The notes under the pieces are model-generated. The model was not told the DNA's origin. It searched no databases and worked only from the letters and a program-made list of their open reading frames with translations. 13,475 nt of DNA from JAZNOL01 sp045580815 (GTDB lineage Bacteria; Bacillota; Clostridia; RUG12999). Positions 6,410-13,436 of the stretch are shown here, piece by piece. The translations under genes were made by a program, and so were the position numbers. Position 1 is the first letter of the stretch. Every line of letters begins with the position of its first letter. The DNA is taken from contig JAZNOL010000013.1 in NCBI GenBank assembly GCA_045580815.1, positions 1-13,475 of the forward strand. The letters run 5' to 3'.

Positions 6410-7351
6410 ATGGAAAGTTTAAAATTGTCATTTGAAGCAATACTGCCAATTTTTTTGCTGATGTCTCTCGGTTATGTGCTGCGAGCACTAAAAATAGCCG
6501 ATAAAAAAGGGTTTGACACGGTAAACACATTGGTTTTCAAGGTGTTTTTGCCGGTTTTACTTTTTGAAAATATTTATAAAACAGAATCTGCACAGGTGTT
6601 TGATGTGAATCTTGTTGCGTTTATAATAACCGGTGTTCTGGCAGTGTTTGTGATTGGCTATTTTTTTGTTTTACTGTTAAGCCGGGACAACACAAAAAGA
6701 AGTGTCATGCTTCAAAGCTTTTTCAGGTCAAACTATGCTATTTTAGGCATACCTATTGTAAACTATATTTGCGGTGACACTGCCGGAGGGCTGGCATCGC
6801 TTATGGTGGCGTTGATTGTGCCGCTGTTTAATGCATTGGCAGTGGTGAGCTTTGAAATTTTCAGAGGCGGCGGCTTTTCGGGTGTGAGCAAAACAATTAT
6901 AGGTGTTATAAAAAATCCGCTTATTATCGGTTGTGCAGTTGGTCTGGCGTTCTTTTTAAGCGGAATAAAACTTCCTCCACTTATTGAAAAATCGGTAAAC
7001 GACGTGGCAAAAATAGCAACACCGCTGTCAATAATAGTTCTTGGTGCAGGTTTTACATTTTCAAGCATGAAAGGATATGTAAAAGAAATTTTAATAACAG
7101 TATCGGTAAAACTCATTGTTGTGCCTCTTGTAATGATAACAGCGGCGGTTTTACTGGGATTCCGTGGTGAAGCACTGGCATGTTTGCTTATTACATTTGG
7201 AGCACCCGTGGCAGTTTCGAGCTTTTCGATGTCGCAGCAAATGGGTGGTGACGAAAAACTGTCGGCACAGGTTATTGTAATTTCGTCGATAATGTGTCTG
7301 CTTACACTGTTTGGCTGGATATTTGCACTAAGCTCAATGAAACTGTTTTAA
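6410..7351 (+). CDS. AEC-family (auxin efflux carrier / malate permease type) transporter
   Basis: A 313-aa membrane protein with about ten hydrophobic segments in two halves. It has features of AEC permeases: an N-terminal LPIFLLMSLGYVLR, a conserved FRSNYAILGIPI before the middle, a NPLIIGCAVGL segment opening the second half, and TFGAPVAVSSFSMSQQMGG near the end. Family members move organic acids such as malate or other small anions across the cytoplasmic membrane; the substrate is not predictable. I chose ATG 6410 (GGGG at 6398-6401, 8-nt spacing) over an in-frame TTG at 6389 that overlaps the reductase stop. Probably co-transcribed with the reductase, perhaps moving its substrate or product (inference). 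Confidence 0.88.
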   Translation: MESLKLSFEAILPIFLLMSLGYVLRALKIADKKGFDTVNTLVFKVFLPVLLFENIYKTESAQVFDVNLVAFIITGVLAVFVIGYFFVLLLSRDNTKRSVMLQSFFRSNYAILGIPIVNYICGDTAGGLASLMVALIVPLFNALAVVSFEIFRGGGFSGVSKTIIGVIKNPLIIGCAVGLAFFLSGIKLPPLIEKSVNDVAKIATPLSIIVLGAGFTFSSMKGYVKEILITVSVKLIVVPLVMITAAVLLGFRGEALACLLITFGAPVAVSSFSMSQQMGGDEKLSAQVIVISSIMCLLTLFGWIFALSSMKLF

Positions 7352-7376
7352 AGTTAATATTAATAATTTGTAAAAT

Positions 7377-7410
7377 AAAAACAGGTGCGACATTTTCGCA
7401 CCTGTTTTTT
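7377..7410. terminator. Bidirectional terminator between the permease and rmuC
   Basis: ACAGGTGCGA (7381-7390) pairs with TCGCACCTGT (7396-7405), extended by A/T pairs to 7377 and 7409. T-runs follow on both strands. It sits between the convergent permease and rmuC stops. Confidence 0.9.
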
Positions 7411-7423
7411 ATAGTTTAATAAA

Positions 7424-8488
7424 TTATTCTTCGGTATCTTCAATTTTATCAAGCTGAGAAAGAATTTTGCGTGTTCTTACGCCCACCAGCTTATCAAGCT
7501 CGTCGCTTGCCTGGTTAATATATTTCTGCGATTTTTCAAGCACTGCCGCAAAGTTTTCAAACTCACTCTTTACACTTTTGAGGGTGTTCCACACATCTGA
7601 CGCATGACGCTGTACTGCCAGGGATTTAAACCCAAGCTGAATGCTCGACAAAAATGCACAAAGAGTTGACGGACCTGTAACCAGCACGCCGAAATCGTTT
7701 TTGAGAGTTTCAAAAAACTCGGTGTTCGCAATAACCTCGGTATAAAGCCCCTCGGAGGGTAAAAACATTATGCCGAAATCCGCTGTCTGCGGCGGATTGA
7801 TATATTTATCCGAAATATCCTTTGCACTTTTTTTAATCGCCGCAAGAAGTTCTTTTTCGCACACCGCCACGTCCTCACTGCCCTCGTCCCTGGCGTTGCA
7901 AAGACGGATATATGCTTCCATGGGAAATTTTGAGTCGATGGGAATATACAGCGGTTCACCGTCTCCCTCTGCCGGGAGTTTGAGAGCAAATTCCACCACG
8001 TCACGACTGCCTTTTTTTGTGGCAACGTTTGTTTCGTACTGATATGGCGAAAGCATCTCTGAAATAAGAGCACCAAGCTGAACCTCGCCGAGTATTCCGC
8101 GGCGTTTTACGTTGGAAAGAATTTTTTTAAGCTCGTCCACACCACCGGCAAGATTCTGCATCTGCCCGATGTCACGGTTCATTTTGGCAAGCTGCTCTGC
8201 AACGGTTTTATTAAGCTGTGCAATGGCGTTTGCGTTAAGCTGTGTCATTTCGTTCATCTGCTTGTTTTGCATACCTGAACTGCTGTCGAGCTTTGTGGAA
8301 ATGTTGTTTTGCATAACGCCCACAAGACGGCTGATTTCATCGCCAAGACGTTTGTTTTCGTCGCGCAGAGTTTCTTCGGAAATGCCGCCGTTATCTTTGT
8401 TTTTTGAAACAAGAATAACAGCAAGAATTACGTTTGACACCAGAAGAAGCACCGTAATGACCGCAAAAACTATAACTGTACCGTCCAT
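7424..8488 (-). CDS. rmuC: DNA recombination protein RmuC
   Basis: A 354-aa RmuC protein. An N-terminal membrane anchor (residues about 5-28) is followed by a coiled-coil stretch (about 35-125). The RmuC domain then shows its diagnostic motifs: GILGEVQLG (131-139), YIPIDSKFP (181-189), FLPSEGLY (242-249) and GPSTL (272-276). RmuC is a predicted nuclease-fold protein that limits inversions at short inverted repeats in E. coli; its exact activity is poorly defined. The ATG lies only 3 nt after the metK stop, and GAGG inside the metK 3' end (8497-8500) is its ribosome site, so the two are transcribed and probably translated together. The bidirectional terminator follows. Confidence 0.92.
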   Translation of the reverse strand: MDGTVIVFAVITVLLLVSNVILAVILVSKNKDNGGISEETLRDENKRLGDEISRLVGVMQNNISTKLDSSSGMQNKQMNEMTQLNANAIAQLNKTVAEQLAKMNRDIGQMQNLAGGVDELKKILSNVKRRGILGEVQLGALISEMLSPYQYETNVATKKGSRDVVEFALKLPAEGDGEPLYIPIDSKFPMEAYIRLCNARDEGSEDVAVCEKELLAAIKKSAKDISDKYINPPQTADFGIMFLPSEGLYTEVIANTEFFETLKNDFGVLVTGPSTLCAFLSSIQLGFKSLAVQRHASDVWNTLKSVKSEFENFAAVLEKSQKYINQASDELDKLVGVRTRKILSQLDKIEDTEE

Positions 8489-8491
8489 AGC

Positions 8492-9634
8492 TTACGCCTC
8501 AAGTGCTTTTATAAGCGCATCTGTCATGTCGGTTTTTTCCCAGTTTACGCCCAAATCTTCGCGTCCGAGATGGCCGTAAGATGCAAGCTGTCGGTAAATA
8601 GGCTTGCGCAGGTCAAGGGTTTTTATGATTGCTGCCGGGCGCAGGTCAAAGACTTTTTTAACCGCCTCGGCAATTTTTTCGTCATCGTATTTGCCTGTGC
8701 CAAATGTATCTGCCATAACAGAAACCGGTTCGGCAACGCCAATTGCGTAAGCAAGCTGAATTTCGCATTTGTCGGCAATTTTTGCCGCAACAATGTTTTT
8801 GGCAACGTATCTTGCCGCATAAGCCGCACTGCGGTCAACCTTTGTGGGGTCTTTGCCCGAAAAAGCACCGCCGCCGTGGCGTGCATAACCGCCGTATGTA
8901 TCAACGATTATTTTTCTGCCGGTAAGTCCGCTGTCGCCCTGAGGACCGCCGATAACAAATCTGCCTGTTGGATTGATGAAAAAACGTGTTTTTTCGTCAA
9001 CAAGATTTTCGGGAAGTGTGGGCAGAATAACGTGTTTTATCATATCCTCGCGTATTGTTTCGAGAGAAACCGCATCGTCGTGCTGTGTTGAAAGCACAAC
9101 TGTGTCGATACGCACCGGAACACCGTCTTCGTATTCAACGGTAACCTGAGTTTTTCCGTCGGGACGAAGATAGCTGAAAGTGCCGTTTTTTCTAACTTCA
9201 GTAAGGCGTTTTGCCATTTCGTGAGCAAGATAAATAGGCATAGGCATAAGAGTGGGAGTTTCGTTGCAGGCATAGCCGAACATCATGCCCTGGTCACCTG
9301 CACCCTCAACGTCAACGCCCATTGCAATATCGCCCGACTGTTTATCAAGTGAAGTAACAACAGCACAGGTGGTTGCATCAAAACCGAATTTTGCACGGTT
9401 GTAGCCGATGTCATTAACAACGTTTCTTGCAATTTCGGGAATATTAACCGAGGCAGTTGTGGTGATTTCGCCCATAATATTGATAATACCGGTTGTTACG
9501 GTTGTTTCGCAGGCAACACGGGCAGATGCGTCCTGCTCTAAAATTGCGTCAAGAACAGCGTCTGAAATCTGGTCACAGATTTTATCGGGATGTCCTTCGG
9601 TAACAGATTCTGAAGTAAAAAGCATTTTACTCAT
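8492..9634 (-). CDS. metK: S-adenosylmethionine synthetase
   Basis: Makes S-adenosylmethionine from ATP and L-methionine in the cytoplasm; essential in most bacteria. The 380 aa match the usual length. Signature motifs are GHPDKICDQISDAVLD (14-29), the ATP-binding GAGDQGMMFGYA (111-122), and GGGAFSGKDPTKVDRSAAY (254-272) with its phosphate- and metal-binding residues. The start ATG has AAAGGAGACG upstream. The gene has its own strong promoter at 9676-9704 and only about 35 nt of leader, which leaves no space for a riboswitch. A SAM-I riboswitch on the same strand lies about 2.75 kb upstream beyond the GH2 gene. rmuC follows after 3 nt. Confidence 0.97.
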   Translation of the reverse strand: MSKMLFTSESVTEGHPDKICDQISDAVLDAILEQDASARVACETTVTTGIINIMGEITTTASVNIPEIARNVVNDIGYNRAKFGFDATTCAVVTSLDKQSGDIAMGVDVEGAGDQGMMFGYACNETPTLMPMPIYLAHEMAKRLTEVRKNGTFSYLRPDGKTQVTVEYEDGVPVRIDTVVLSTQHDDAVSLETIREDMIKHVILPTLPENLVDEKTRFFINPTGRFVIGGPQGDSGLTGRKIIVDTYGGYARHGGGAFSGKDPTKVDRSAAYAARYVAKNIVAAKIADKCEIQLAYAIGVAEPVSVMADTFGTGKYDDEKIAEAVKKVFDLRPAAIIKTLDLRKPIYRQLASYGHLGREDLGVNWEKTDMTDALIKALEA

Positions 9635-9675
9635 AATAACGTCTCCTTTTGTATTTTTTGTTTTGTGGTAAATTC

Positions 9676-9704
9676 ATTTTACACAAAAATTGCTATGTTG
9701 TCTA
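9676..9704 (-). promoter_or_regulatory. SigA promoter of metK-rmuC
   Basis: On the minus strand TAGACA (9699-9704, 5/6) and TAAAAT (9676-9681, 5/6) are separated by exactly 17 nt. The start would be near 9669, about 35 nt before the metK ATG. Confidence 0.75.
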
Positions 9705-9744
9705 TATTTATTTAGTGTTGCACTTCATATGATAACATATCCAC

Positions 9745-9762
9745 CTTCCCCTCAAGGGGAAG
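9745..9762. repeat. Short hairpin resembling the internal hairpin of the MITE-like element
   Basis: CTTCCCC-TCAA-GGGGAAG forms a perfect 7-bp stem in the 160-bp gap between the GH2 stop and metK. It matches the internal GCTTCCCC/GGGGAAGC hairpin of the element at 2036-2161. It lacks a T-tract on either strand, so it is a poor terminator; it may be a repeat remnant. Confidence 0.6.
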
Positions 9763-9794
9763 ACTTTCATATTTCCGACAAAATCATCATCTGA

Positions 9795-12257
9795 TTAAAA
9801 CCCGTATGCTCTTACGGTTATATCTGCCTCGTCGCCCTCGGTTATTTCAAAGCAAATTTCCTTTTCCTCGCCGGGAAGCATTGAAAACCAGTTGTCGCAG
9901 AGAATAACATTTCCGTCTATTCCAACCGCCTGAATATATTTGTTTGCCTTTAAAACAATTTTGCCATCTTCAATCTTATATTCAACATCAGTTTCGGAAA
10001 TATGCAGATTTCCTGCTTTATAAAATGCTCTGTCAGATATATTGCCGCAGTTGATTTCTGCAACAAGTATTTCATTTTCGCTGCATTTATGGCTGTAAAT
10101 ATCTTCTGCGCTTTGGGCATCAACTGAAAATGCGCCGTTATATATATCTGTTTTAAGATTTGTGTCTATATTTATTGAAAAGACTGCAACCTCGCCCTCA
10201 GCACCGCTTAAAGCATTGTTTGATACTGAGATGATACATTTTCCATCTCTGCGGTCGATTGAACAGATTTGAGGCTTCGAACATCTTTTGAAGCTGTAAA
10301 AAGATGCTTTCGGCAAAAGATAATAATCTGTAAAAGTCCAGCCTGAAGCGGCAGGCCAGCAATCAGACATCATCCAGAACACCACTCCGCTTTCAAACCA
10401 CATTTCGCGGCGTAGCTGTTCTAAAACAACACGCACACACTCATACTGGATATACTGCATTTTAAAATTCCGGTCATACCCATTTTTAAAGCTGCCGAGT
10501 ATTTTCCCGGCAAGTGTTGCGCTATATTCAAATAATTCTTTTTTCAGGGCGGGATTTCCCTTGATATGATGTTTAAGCATCGTCAAATCTTCGCCAAATA
10601 TATCATCATGGGTTAAAAACTTTTTGAGTGAGTATGTATTTATTTCTCCGAATGTCGGTTCTTCGGCAATAAATCTTGCACGAAGCATTTTGTAACGTTC
10701 CTTGTAATTATCAAGATTTTCTTCATCTATAACCTTGAAAATAGCACTTAAAAATTGCGTGTTATGGGTTGTTCCTGCTGTGTTGGATCCAAAAAAGTTT
10801 CCGCCGTAAGGGCTTGACGGCAAAAAGTCTCTCTCGGGGTCAAGCTTTGCAAGAACAGGCTGAATACCAAACATTGCAGAGGTTCTGCCGGAATGATCAG
10901 GCATAATATCGTTTCCTAAAGTGGCGTTTTCGTTGTCGCCGCTCCACCACATAAGACAAGCCTGGTTGCGGATGAGCATTGCCGCATATTCTGCCTCTTT
11001 GTTAAGCTGCTTTATAAACCACTCCTGCTTTTCGGGATAACTTCCGCATGCCATTAGAAAATCCTGAGTAACCATTATTCCAAGGCGTGAGCATTCGTCA
11101 TAAAACTCTTTTGACTCAAAAGCGCCTCCGCCCCACACACGAAGCATATTAAGCCCCATCTCTTTTGAAAGAGCAAGGGATTTGAGCATTTTTTTCTTTG
11201 ATTTACCGTTTTCAAAAGGCTCACAGGGAACCCAGTTTGCACCTCTTACCTGAATTCTGATTCCGTTTACGACGAGTATAAACCCTGAAAATTCGCTGTT
11301 GTGGTCATATATATCTGAAAAACTGCTTTTTTTCAGTTCAAGGCATTTGTTATAATATGCACTTCCCTCGATGTCTGTCGGTTGCATTATTTTAACTGTG
11401 CGGATACCAAATTTTGCTGTGCTGATGCAGGTTCCGTCCTGCATAACTTTTAGCTCATAAAGAGGCTGCTGACCGTATCCTGACGGATACCACAGCTTTG
11501 CGTCTTCAACAGAGATGTTAAAGCTGTATTCATGATATGCACAATATTTTGAATGGCGTTTTACCATTTTGCCGGTATCGTCGTATATTTCAAAATCATA
11601 CACCTTGCCCACAAAATTGTTCCCAAAATTAATCTTTATACCAAGATATGCACCAAAGCTGTCGATGCTTTTGGTGTATACATATATGCCGTCTACTGTC
11701 GGCTCGTTTTTTTGTCGCAGCTCAATATATACATCACCGCAGATGCCGCAGGTTACAAAACGTTCTGTCCAGTCCCAGCCGTAGGTGCACTGTGTGCGGC
11801 GTGTATACAATCTTTCTGTTGTAAATGCCCCACCCAGTTTCGGTTTCCATTTTGTCTGAGCAACAGGCGAATAAAAATAAATTTTAATTTCGTTGTTTTT
11901 CGCGGTGATTATATCTGTAACATCAAAGCGATAAGAAATGTGTCCGTTGTCACAATAAGAAAGATGCGTTTTGTTAAGATAAACATCGCAATATGTGTCA
12001 AGCCGGTCGAACGCTAAAATCACATTGCCGTCTGTTTTTTCAACATCAAATTTTTTGGTATAAATAAAATTATAGTTCTCATACTTCTGATAATTTTTAG
12101 AATTGTCACGATAGAAAATATCTCCGTCTTTATATGATGAATTAACAATATCATTAAGAGAACTTCCCGGAACTGTTGCCGCAAACTCAATTGTCTCGTT
12201 TGTCAGAGGATTTATGCCTGTGCCGTTCCAGTTGTCGCCTAGTAAAATTTTTTTCAT
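9795..12257 (-). CDS. Glycoside hydrolase family 2, beta-mannosidase-like
   Basis: An 820-aa GH2 enzyme lacking a signal peptide, so intracellular; probably removes terminal beta-mannose (or a related sugar) from imported oligosaccharides. Order: an N-terminal sugar-binding jelly-roll (about 1-180, with CTYGWDWTERF at 157-167), an Ig-like domain (about 185-290), then the TIM barrel with RGANWVPCEPF (338-348), GLNMLRVWGGGAFE (368-381) and the acid/base motif MWWSGDNEN with Glu443. The nucleophile is probably Glu532 or Glu533 in FIAEEPTFGE, an unusual form of the common SEFG. SDCWPAASGW (631-640) is the conserved late Trp motif, and accessory beta domains follow. GAAAGGAAG precedes the ATG. The upstream SAM-I riboswitch is unexpected for a glycosidase. 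No sugar transporter or regulator is adjacent. Confidence 0.85.
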   Translation of the reverse strand: MKKILLGDNWNGTGINPLTNETIEFAATVPGSSLNDIVNSSYKDGDIFYRDNSKNYQKYENYNFIYTKKFDVEKTDGNVILAFDRLDTYCDVYLNKTHLSYCDNGHISYRFDVTDIITAKNNEIKIYFYSPVAQTKWKPKLGGAFTTERLYTRRTQCTYGWDWTERFVTCGICGDVYIELRQKNEPTVDGIYVYTKSIDSFGAYLGIKINFGNNFVGKVYDFEIYDDTGKMVKRHSKYCAYHEYSFNISVEDAKLWYPSGYGQQPLYELKVMQDGTCISTAKFGIRTVKIMQPTDIEGSAYYNKCLELKKSSFSDIYDHNSEFSGFILVVNGIRIQVRGANWVPCEPFENGKSKKKMLKSLALSKEMGLNMLRVWGGGAFESKEFYDECSRLGIMVTQDFLMACGSYPEKQEWFIKQLNKEAEYAAMLIRNQACLMWWSGDNENATLGNDIMPDHSGRTSAMFGIQPVLAKLDPERDFLPSSPYGGNFFGSNTAGTTHNTQFLSAIFKVIDEENLDNYKERYKMLRARFIAEEPTFGEINTYSLKKFLTHDDIFGEDLTMLKHHIKGNPALKKELFEYSATLAGKILGSFKNGYDRNFKMQYIQYECVRVVLEQLRREMWFESGVVFWMMSDCWPAASGWTFTDYYLLPKASFYSFKRCSKPQICSIDRRDGKCIISVSNNALSGAEGEVAVFSINIDTNLKTDIYNGAFSVDAQSAEDIYSHKCSENEILVAEINCGNISDRAFYKAGNLHISETDVEYKIEDGKIVLKANKYIQAVGIDGNVILCDNWFSMLPGEEKEICFEITEGDEADITVRAYGF

Positions 12258-12316
12258 GCGATTTCTTCCTTTCTTGTTTTGGGATAATCATATTAAATTA
12301 GAGAAAACTTTTCTAC

Positions 12317-12340
12317 AGCCCCCCTTACACAAGGAGGGCT
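12317..12340 (-). repeat. 10-bp inverted repeat in the GH2 leader
   Basis: On the minus strand AGCCCTCCTT-GTGT-AAGGGGGGCT pairs fully with one G-U wobble; the plus-strand RNA would have a C-A mismatch. It lies between the riboswitch terminator and the GH2 ribosome site and lacks a T-tract in that direction. It may be a repeat element or a second attenuating or stabilising hairpin. Confidence 0.6.
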
Positions 12341-12353
12341 TTTATACGACAAT

Positions 12354-12375
12354 AAAAAAACCTCCGCAAGGGAGG
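12354..12375 (-). terminator. Intrinsic terminator of the SAM riboswitch
   Basis: On the minus strand CCTCC-CTTGC-GGAGG (12361-12375) is followed by seven T (12354-12360). An alternative pairing of GAGGAT (complement of 12386-12391) with ATCCTC (complement of 12372-12377) would use the left arm and act as antiterminator. Because GAGG also belongs to aptamer stem P1, SAM binding should favour termination. Confidence 0.8.
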
Positions 12376-12387
12376 ATAAGTGAAAAT

Positions 12388-12483
12388 CCTCATCTTGCTG
12401 TTGCAAGCCGGAATTAGCACCTTGCTTTAAAAAGCAGGTTGCCGGGTTTCACAGGGCCGTTCCCTCCACCACTCTTGATAAGG
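12388..12483 (-). promoter_or_regulatory. SAM-I (S-box) riboswitch aptamer
   Basis: The minus strand shows the S-box core in order: P1 5' arm CCTTATC with AAGAG, GGTGGAGGGAACGGCCC, TGTGAAACCCGGCAACC, a variable hairpin (TGCTTT/AAAGCA), GGTGCTAATTCC, and the P1 3' arm GATGAGG. These are the conserved kink-turn and ligand-binding segments, so SAM binding is likely. The P1 arms pair with one G-U. A terminator and antiterminator follow within 35 nt, giving an OFF switch when SAM is high. The first gene downstream on this strand is the GH2 enzyme at 12257, not a methionine or SAM gene. Confidence 0.96.
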
Positions 12484-12500
12484 TTTTTTATTTGGGTGTT

Positions 12501-12528
12501 TTAATATAAAACAGAGATTGGGTGCAAA
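12501..12528 (-). promoter_or_regulatory. Possible weak promoter of the riboswitch transcript
   Basis: On the minus strand TTTGCA (12523-12528, 4/6) and TATTAA (12501-12506, 4/6) are 16 nt apart. They sit between the four-helix-bundle stop and the aptamer. Read-through from the upstream gene is the alternative. Confidence 0.3.
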
Positions 12529-12529
12529 G

Positions 12530-12877
12530 TCATTGTTTTTCTATGTTTTTCTTTGCGGTATTAATTGAAGAAATAAGCATTTTGCGAATCACGCCGCAAT
12601 CATGTATGATCATAGAAATATCTGATATTATGTTAGCTTTTTGCAAAAGCTCAAGCCAATATTCTGTCTCATAACATTCTTTTAAAGATATCTGAAGTTT
12701 AGATATAAAGTCAGGTTTGCTGTGTGCATATTTGGCTTCTCTGATGTTTGCACCAACGCTTGTAGCACTGCGTTCCAACTGATTGACAATAGAATAATGT
12801 CCTTTTATATTTTCACACAGTTTCAATATTTCTACGGCAAAATCCATAGACAAATCAGCCAGCTTGTTTTCTTTCAT
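12530..12877 (-). CDS. Four-helix-bundle protein (S23 / 23S rRNA intervening-sequence type)
   Basis: A 115-aa all-helical protein of the S23 family. The conserved core is QLERSATSVGANIREAKYAH, and KLQISLKECYETEYWLELL follows. Relatives were first found encoded in intervening sequences of 23S rRNA genes, and the Avd accessory protein of diversity-generating retroelements shares the fold. Here it stands alone: no rRNA, reverse transcriptase or variable repeat is present, so neither role can be assigned. I chose ATG 12877, with GAGGTG 6 nt upstream; an in-frame GTG at 12886 overlaps that site. It lies just upstream of the SAM riboswitch on the same strand and just downstream of a hairpin-rich repeat field. 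Confidence 0.85.
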   Translation of the reverse strand: MKENKLADLSMDFAVEILKLCENIKGHYSIVNQLERSATSVGANIREAKYAHSKPDFISKLQISLKECYETEYWLELLQKANIISDISMIIHDCGVIRKMLISSINTAKKNIEKQ

Positions 12878-12919
12878 ACAAAGCACCTCAGATACGCTTT
12901 AAAAACATTTAATAATTAA

Positions 12920-13081
12920 ATCGTGCAAAGCACGATGAAATACAAACAAAGTTTGTATGAAATCAAACCCTTACGGCTTTGATGAAATTAAATCCGTCTT
13001 TTATCCGCCGCAAACGATTTCATCTGCATAGGCAGATTTCATCCGCAATAGCGGTATTTATTCTGTCGTAAGACGGATTTA
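12920..13081. repeat. Field of short hairpins joined by GATGAAAT / ATTTCATC
   Basis: The left half has hairpins ATCGTGC-AAA-GCACGAT (12920-12936), ATACAAAC-AAA-GTTTGTAT (12940-12958) and ATCAAA...TTTGAT (12962-12983), each followed by GAAAT. The right half has the inverse form: CGATTTCATC, ATCTGC-ATAG-GCAGAT, TTCATC and CCGCAATAGCGG. TAAATCCGTCTT (12989-13000) is the exact complement of AAGACGGATTTA (13070-13081), a 12-bp inverted repeat enclosing the right half. No coding potential; function unknown. Confidence 0.7.
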
Positions 13082-13085
13082 GTTG

Positions 13086-13120
13086 AAAGAACTGCCGATT
13101 TTTAAAATCGGCAGTTCTTT
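13086..13120 (-). terminator. Terminator of the tRNA operon
   Basis: A perfect 17-bp stem (13086-13102 with 13104-13120, AAAGAACTGCCGATTTT and its complement) centres on 13103. It begins 2 nt after the CCA end of the last tRNA. The U-rich tail comes from the arm itself (TTCTTTC on the minus strand). Confidence 0.85.
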
Positions 13121-13121
13121 C

Positions 13122-13208
13122 TGGTGCAGGTGGTGGGAGTCGAACCCACACGATGTCACCACCACTGGATTTTGAGTCCAGCGCGTCTGCCAATTCCACC
13201 ACACCTGC
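13122..13208 (-). tRNA. tRNA-Leu(CAA)
   Basis: The 87-nt class II tRNA has acceptor GCAGGTG/CACCTGC, anticodon stem CTGGA/TCCAG around loop CTCAAAA (anticodon CAA, reads UUG), a long variable arm, T-loop TTCGACT and an encoded CCA. It is third and last in the operon, 5 nt after tRNA-Val. Confidence 0.97.
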
Positions 13209-13213
13209 ATAAT

Positions 13214-13288
13214 TGGAGCGGAAGACGAGATTCGAACTCGCGACGTTCACCTTGTCAAGGTGACGCTCTACCACTGTGCCACTCCCGC
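13214..13288 (-). tRNA. tRNA-Val(GAC)
   Basis: The 75-nt tRNA has acceptor GCGGGAG/CTTCCGC with one G-U pair, anticodon stem TCACC/GGTGA around loop TTGACAA (anticodon GAC, reads GUC and GUU), T-loop TTCGAAT and an encoded CCA. It lies between two leucine tRNAs. Confidence 0.97.
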
Positions 13289-13297
13289 AAAAATATC

Positions 13298-13381
13298 TGG
13301 TGCAGATGAAGGGACTTGAACCCCCACGTCGTTGTCACCAGAACCTAAATCTGGCGCGTCTGCCAATTCCGCCACATCTGC
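13298..13381 (-). tRNA. tRNA-Leu(TAG)
   Basis: The 84-nt class II tRNA has acceptor GCAGATG/CATCTGC, anticodon stem CCAGA/TCTGG around loop TTTAGGT (anticodon UAG, reads CUN), a long variable arm, T-loop TTCAAGT and an encoded CCA. It is first in the operon, about 20 nt after the predicted transcription start. Confidence 0.97.
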
Positions 13382-13407
13382 ACAGAATTGCATTTAGCAC
13401 ATCAGTT

Positions 13408-13436
13408 ATTATAGCACAAAATTTTTTTCTTGTCAA
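13408..13436 (-). promoter_or_regulatory. Consensus SigA promoter of the tRNA operon
   Basis: On the minus strand a perfect TTGACA (13431-13436) and a perfect TATAAT (13408-13413) are exactly 17 nt apart, as expected for a strongly expressed stable-RNA operon. The remaining bases to 13475 hold nothing I can assign. Confidence 0.92.

Noticed and set aside
8112..9091. Long plus-strand frames opposite rmuC and metK
   Set aside because: They are antisense shadows of genes with clear family motifs on the minus strand, and are Cys/Ser/Phe-rich.
11553..12017. 154-codon plus-strand frame opposite the GH2 gene
   Set aside because: It is antisense to the conserved N-terminal GH2 domains, and its composition is typical of reverse-strand reading.
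12317..12340. Plus-strand terminator
   Set aside because: It is followed by TTTT on that strand, but no plus-strand gene ends there, and the stem pairs better on the minus strand.
12530..12877. Part of a diversity-generating retroelement (Avd)
   Set aside because: No reverse transcriptase, template repeat or variable repeat is present in the window.
13020..13309. Open frames on both strands over the tRNA genes
   Set aside because: They read through tRNA-Leu and tRNA-Val in sense or antisense; the peptides are known tRNA translation artefacts.
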